DNA of 64,000 nucleotides, taken from CAZLYF01 sp964586835. Lineage in GTDB: Bacteria > Bacillota > Clostridia > Christensenellales > Aristaeellaceae. The notes under the pieces were generated by a model. It did no database searches and was not told where the DNA came from. It saw only the letters and a program-made list of their open reading frames with translations. Shown here piece after piece: positions 62,455-64,000 of this stretch. The translations under genes were made by a program, and so were the position numbers. Where the stretch lies: positions 1-64,000 of the forward strand of contig CAZPIC010000011.1 in assembly GCA_964586835.1 (NCBI GenBank), given 5' to 3'. Position 1 is the stretch's first letter, and every line of letters begins with the position of its first letter.

Positions 62455-63420
62455 TCAGTTGAAGATGCTGTCGAACATATTGTCATCAGGAACCCAAGTG
62501 ATCGCGTTATCGATATTTTCGATGGTGATCGGGGTTGTGGGGACGCCAATGACTTCGGGGACCTCTTCGCCGCTCATGTAGTCGCTGACGATTTTGACCA
62601 TGTACATCCCTTCATATGCCGGAGAAGCCGCGCAGGTCATGGCCAGCTTCCCCTGCTTGACCAGCTCGATGCCGGCTTCGGAGCCGCCTGTCGCGATGAC
62701 GGCAACACCTTCAAGGGCGTGGTTCTCTTCGAGGACCTGGATCCCACCGGTCGCCATGTCTTCGTTGTTGATAAAGGCTACATTGAATTCCTTGCCGCTG
62801 GCGAGCAGGCTTTCCATGACGGCGATCGTCTTGGAGCGATCCCAGTCAGCAGGCTGTTGTGCAACAACCTCAACGCCGGTGTTGCCGTCGTCGATGCCCG
62901 CCTGCAGGCCAAGGGTATAGTCTTCAACGATCCCTGCGCCCGGAAGTCCGGTGATGTAGACCATTTTTGCACCCGGGTACTCTTCGCTGACGAAGGAGCC
63001 TACCAAATAGCCGATGTCATAGAAGCTGTAAGACATGATGGTGACAGCCTTGCCCTCGCCCTCTGCGACGGAACCGTCCAGCAGGAACAAGGGGATGCCG
63101 GCATCATTGCACATCTTGGCGACCTTTTGGCCGGATTCCGCGTTAACAGTAAACATGATGATCGCATCGACGCCCTTGGAAATCAGGTCCTCAGCGTTTG
63201 AGATTTCCTTCTCGGGCTCGTAGTTGGAGTTCAGAATTGTGATTTCGTATCCAAGTTTGTTGCAGGCGAACTGAGCGCCGTCAGCCTCTGCCTGCTGCCA
63301 TTCTTCGGGGCCGCCCATGATGTAGCCGATGAAGAGGGGCTCTTCTTTGGCAAGCGCCATGCTGCCCATAACCCCCACCAGCAAGCCCAGGCTCAGCAGT
63401 ACTGCCACCATCCTTTTCAT
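62455..63420 (-). CDS. sugar ABC transporter substrate-binding protein, RbsB type (family 2)
   Basis: A 321-residue exported binding protein of the ribose/galactose type. The signal peptide (MKRMVAVLLSLGLLVGVMGS, cleavage near ALAKEE) has no lipobox cysteine. The mature part has LFIGYIMGGPEEWQQAEADGA, SKGVDAIIMFTVNAES, AGIPLFLLDG and NNEDMATGGIQVLEE, typical of monosaccharide-binding proteins. I choose ATG 63420 behind AAGGAGG; 11 upstream in-frame codons are unlikely to be used. It lies 43 bases after the RbsC-type permease and before the oxidoreductase and isomerase. Confidence 0.92.
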   Translation of the reverse strand: MKRMVAVLLSLGLLVGVMGSMALAKEEPLFIGYIMGGPEEWQQAEADGAQFACNKLGYEITILNSNYEPEKEISNAEDLISKGVDAIIMFTVNAESGQKVAKMCNDAGIPLFLLDGSVAEGEGKAVTIMSYSFYDIGYLVGSFVSEEYPGAKMVYITGLPGAGIVEDYTLGLQAGIDDGNTGVEVVAQQPADWDRSKTIAVMESLLASGKEFNVAFINNEDMATGGIQVLEENHALEGVAVIATGGSEAGIELVKQGKLAMTCAASPAYEGMYMVKIVSDYMSGEEVPEVIGVPTTPITIENIDNAITWVPDDNMFDSIFN

Positions 63421-63463
63421 AAATACCCTACCTCCTTCTATCTCTAAAAACACAGATGTGTCT

Positions 63464-64000
63464 TCAGGATTTCTTATTGCTCCCGAGCTGGCTGACCACG
63501 GCTGCCGCCACCACGATGAGGCCCAGGATGATCTCCTGCAGGTATGCCGTCACGCCAAGCAGGTTCATCGCGTTAGAAATGATGCCCAGAAGAAGAATCC
63601 CAAGAAAGCACCCACCGATTGTTCCCTTGCCGCCGGAGATCGAAACGCCGCCGATGACAGCCGCTGCTACCGCGTTGAGCGTATAAGCGTCGCCCATTAC
63701 AGCGGATGCTGAGCCAAGACGCATTAGAAGCGCGATGGCGGCAAATGAAACGATGAAGCCACCGATGGTATAGGTGAGAATCCTCAATACCTTGACGTTC
63801 ACTCCGGCAAGAAAGGTGGCCTCCGCATTGCTTCCTAAGGAATAGATCCTTCTGCCCATGACCGTCAGGCGAAGAAAGAGAAGGGCCAGTAGCACGATGG
63901 ACAGAAAAATGTAGACGATCGTCGGAAAGCCCAGCAGGCTGGACGTTCCCAGAAGCTTAACCGGGACCTTGAAATTGATGATGTTACCGCGGGCGATCAG
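63464..64000 (-). CDS. sugar ABC transporter permease, RbsC type (partial)
   Basis: The C-terminal ~178 residues of an RbsC-type permease; the frame is open to the window end, so the N-terminus and probably an RbsA-type ATPase lie beyond it. MGRRIYSLGSNAEATFLAGV and VIGGVSISGGKGTIGGCFLG are the family hallmarks, and the end NLLGVTAYLQEIILGLIVV is typical. It is the channel for the following RbsB-type binding protein. An internal GTG at 63895 is not the real start. Confidence 0.92.
   Translation of the reverse strand: MIARGNIINFKVPVKLLGTSSLLGFPTIVYIFLSIVLLALLFLRLTVMGRRIYSLGSNAEATFLAGVNVKVLRILTYTIGGFIVSFAAIALLMRLGSASAVMGDAYTLNAVAAAVIGGVSISGGKGTIGGCFLGILLLGIISNAMNLLGVTAYLQEIILGLIVVAAAVVSQLGSNKKS

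Noticed and set aside
1..64000. tRNA, rRNA, CRISPR, insertion sequence or prophage signatures
   Set aside because: I looked in the gaps over 300 bases for T-loop motifs, regularly spaced repeats, transposase or integrase motifs and found none. A covariance-model scan would be decisive.

Overview
The window is 64 kb of GC-rich, gene-dense bacterial chromosome from an anaerobic Firmicute, most likely a gut or rumen Clostridia-type lineage. This is inferred from gene content, not from a marker tree. Supporting signs are the SpoVB-like flippase, MazG (YabN type), HU and RqcP (YabO) in conserved order with Obg, a DegV protein, a rubrerythrin, strong AGGAGG ribosome binding sites, sigma-A promoters (TTGACA/TATAAT) and many carbohydrate ABC transporters. 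I found no rRNA, tRNA, CRISPR array, phage or insertion sequence.

Layout. 0.7-2.0 kb: an MFS transporter. 2.0-7.8 kb (minus): a sugar ABC operon (binding protein, MsmX/UgpC-type ATPase, two permeases) ending in an alpha/beta hydrolase. 8.6-14.9 kb (plus): a complete oligopeptide-type ABC transporter, dppA-B-C-D-F order. 15.0-19.0 kb: GNAT acetyltransferase, alpha/beta hydrolase, membrane-anchored MurF-type ligase and D-Ala-D-Ala ligase with overlapping or closely spaced reading frames. 19.1-21.2 kb: folD (minus) and degV (plus). 21.7-32.0 kb: a housekeeping block, gyrB-gyrA-spoVB-like-mazG-hup-rqcP-obg-yhbY. 32-37.6 kb: FNT-family channel, split chromate transporter, ThuA-like protein, deoC, an SDR, birA and rubrerythrin. 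37.6-44 kb: small and accessory genes, including a 40-residue membrane peptide, a membrane protein with an Ada-like cysteine cluster, a cupin, an aldo/keto reductase, a CotH-kinase protein and an arginase-family remnant, with several long non-coding stretches.

44-64 kb is a carbohydrate region. A GH51 arabinofuranosidase and LacI regulator diverge from a GH127 beta-L-arabinofuranosidase with its own binding protein and two permeases. Next come an LplB/LplC/binding-protein operon divergent from a DUF1861 protein, and finally an Rbs-type transporter (permease cut by the window end) with a Gfo/Idh/MocA oxidoreductase and a TIM-barrel sugar isomerase. The GH127 and Lpl-type operons have no ATPase of their own, so the 5.4-6.4 kb ATPase may energise several importers.

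The most unusual things are: a 5 x 16-residue acidic repeat inserted in the GyrA C-terminal domain; an SH3-like insert in the DppC-type permease; a membrane-anchored helical domain fused to the MalF-type permease; five of five solute-binding proteins with no lipobox cysteine; a stem-loop directly after the binding-protein gene in all four operons that begin with one; and two genes (cupin, arginase remnant) with strong Shine-Dalgarno sequences but no canonical start codon at the expected place.
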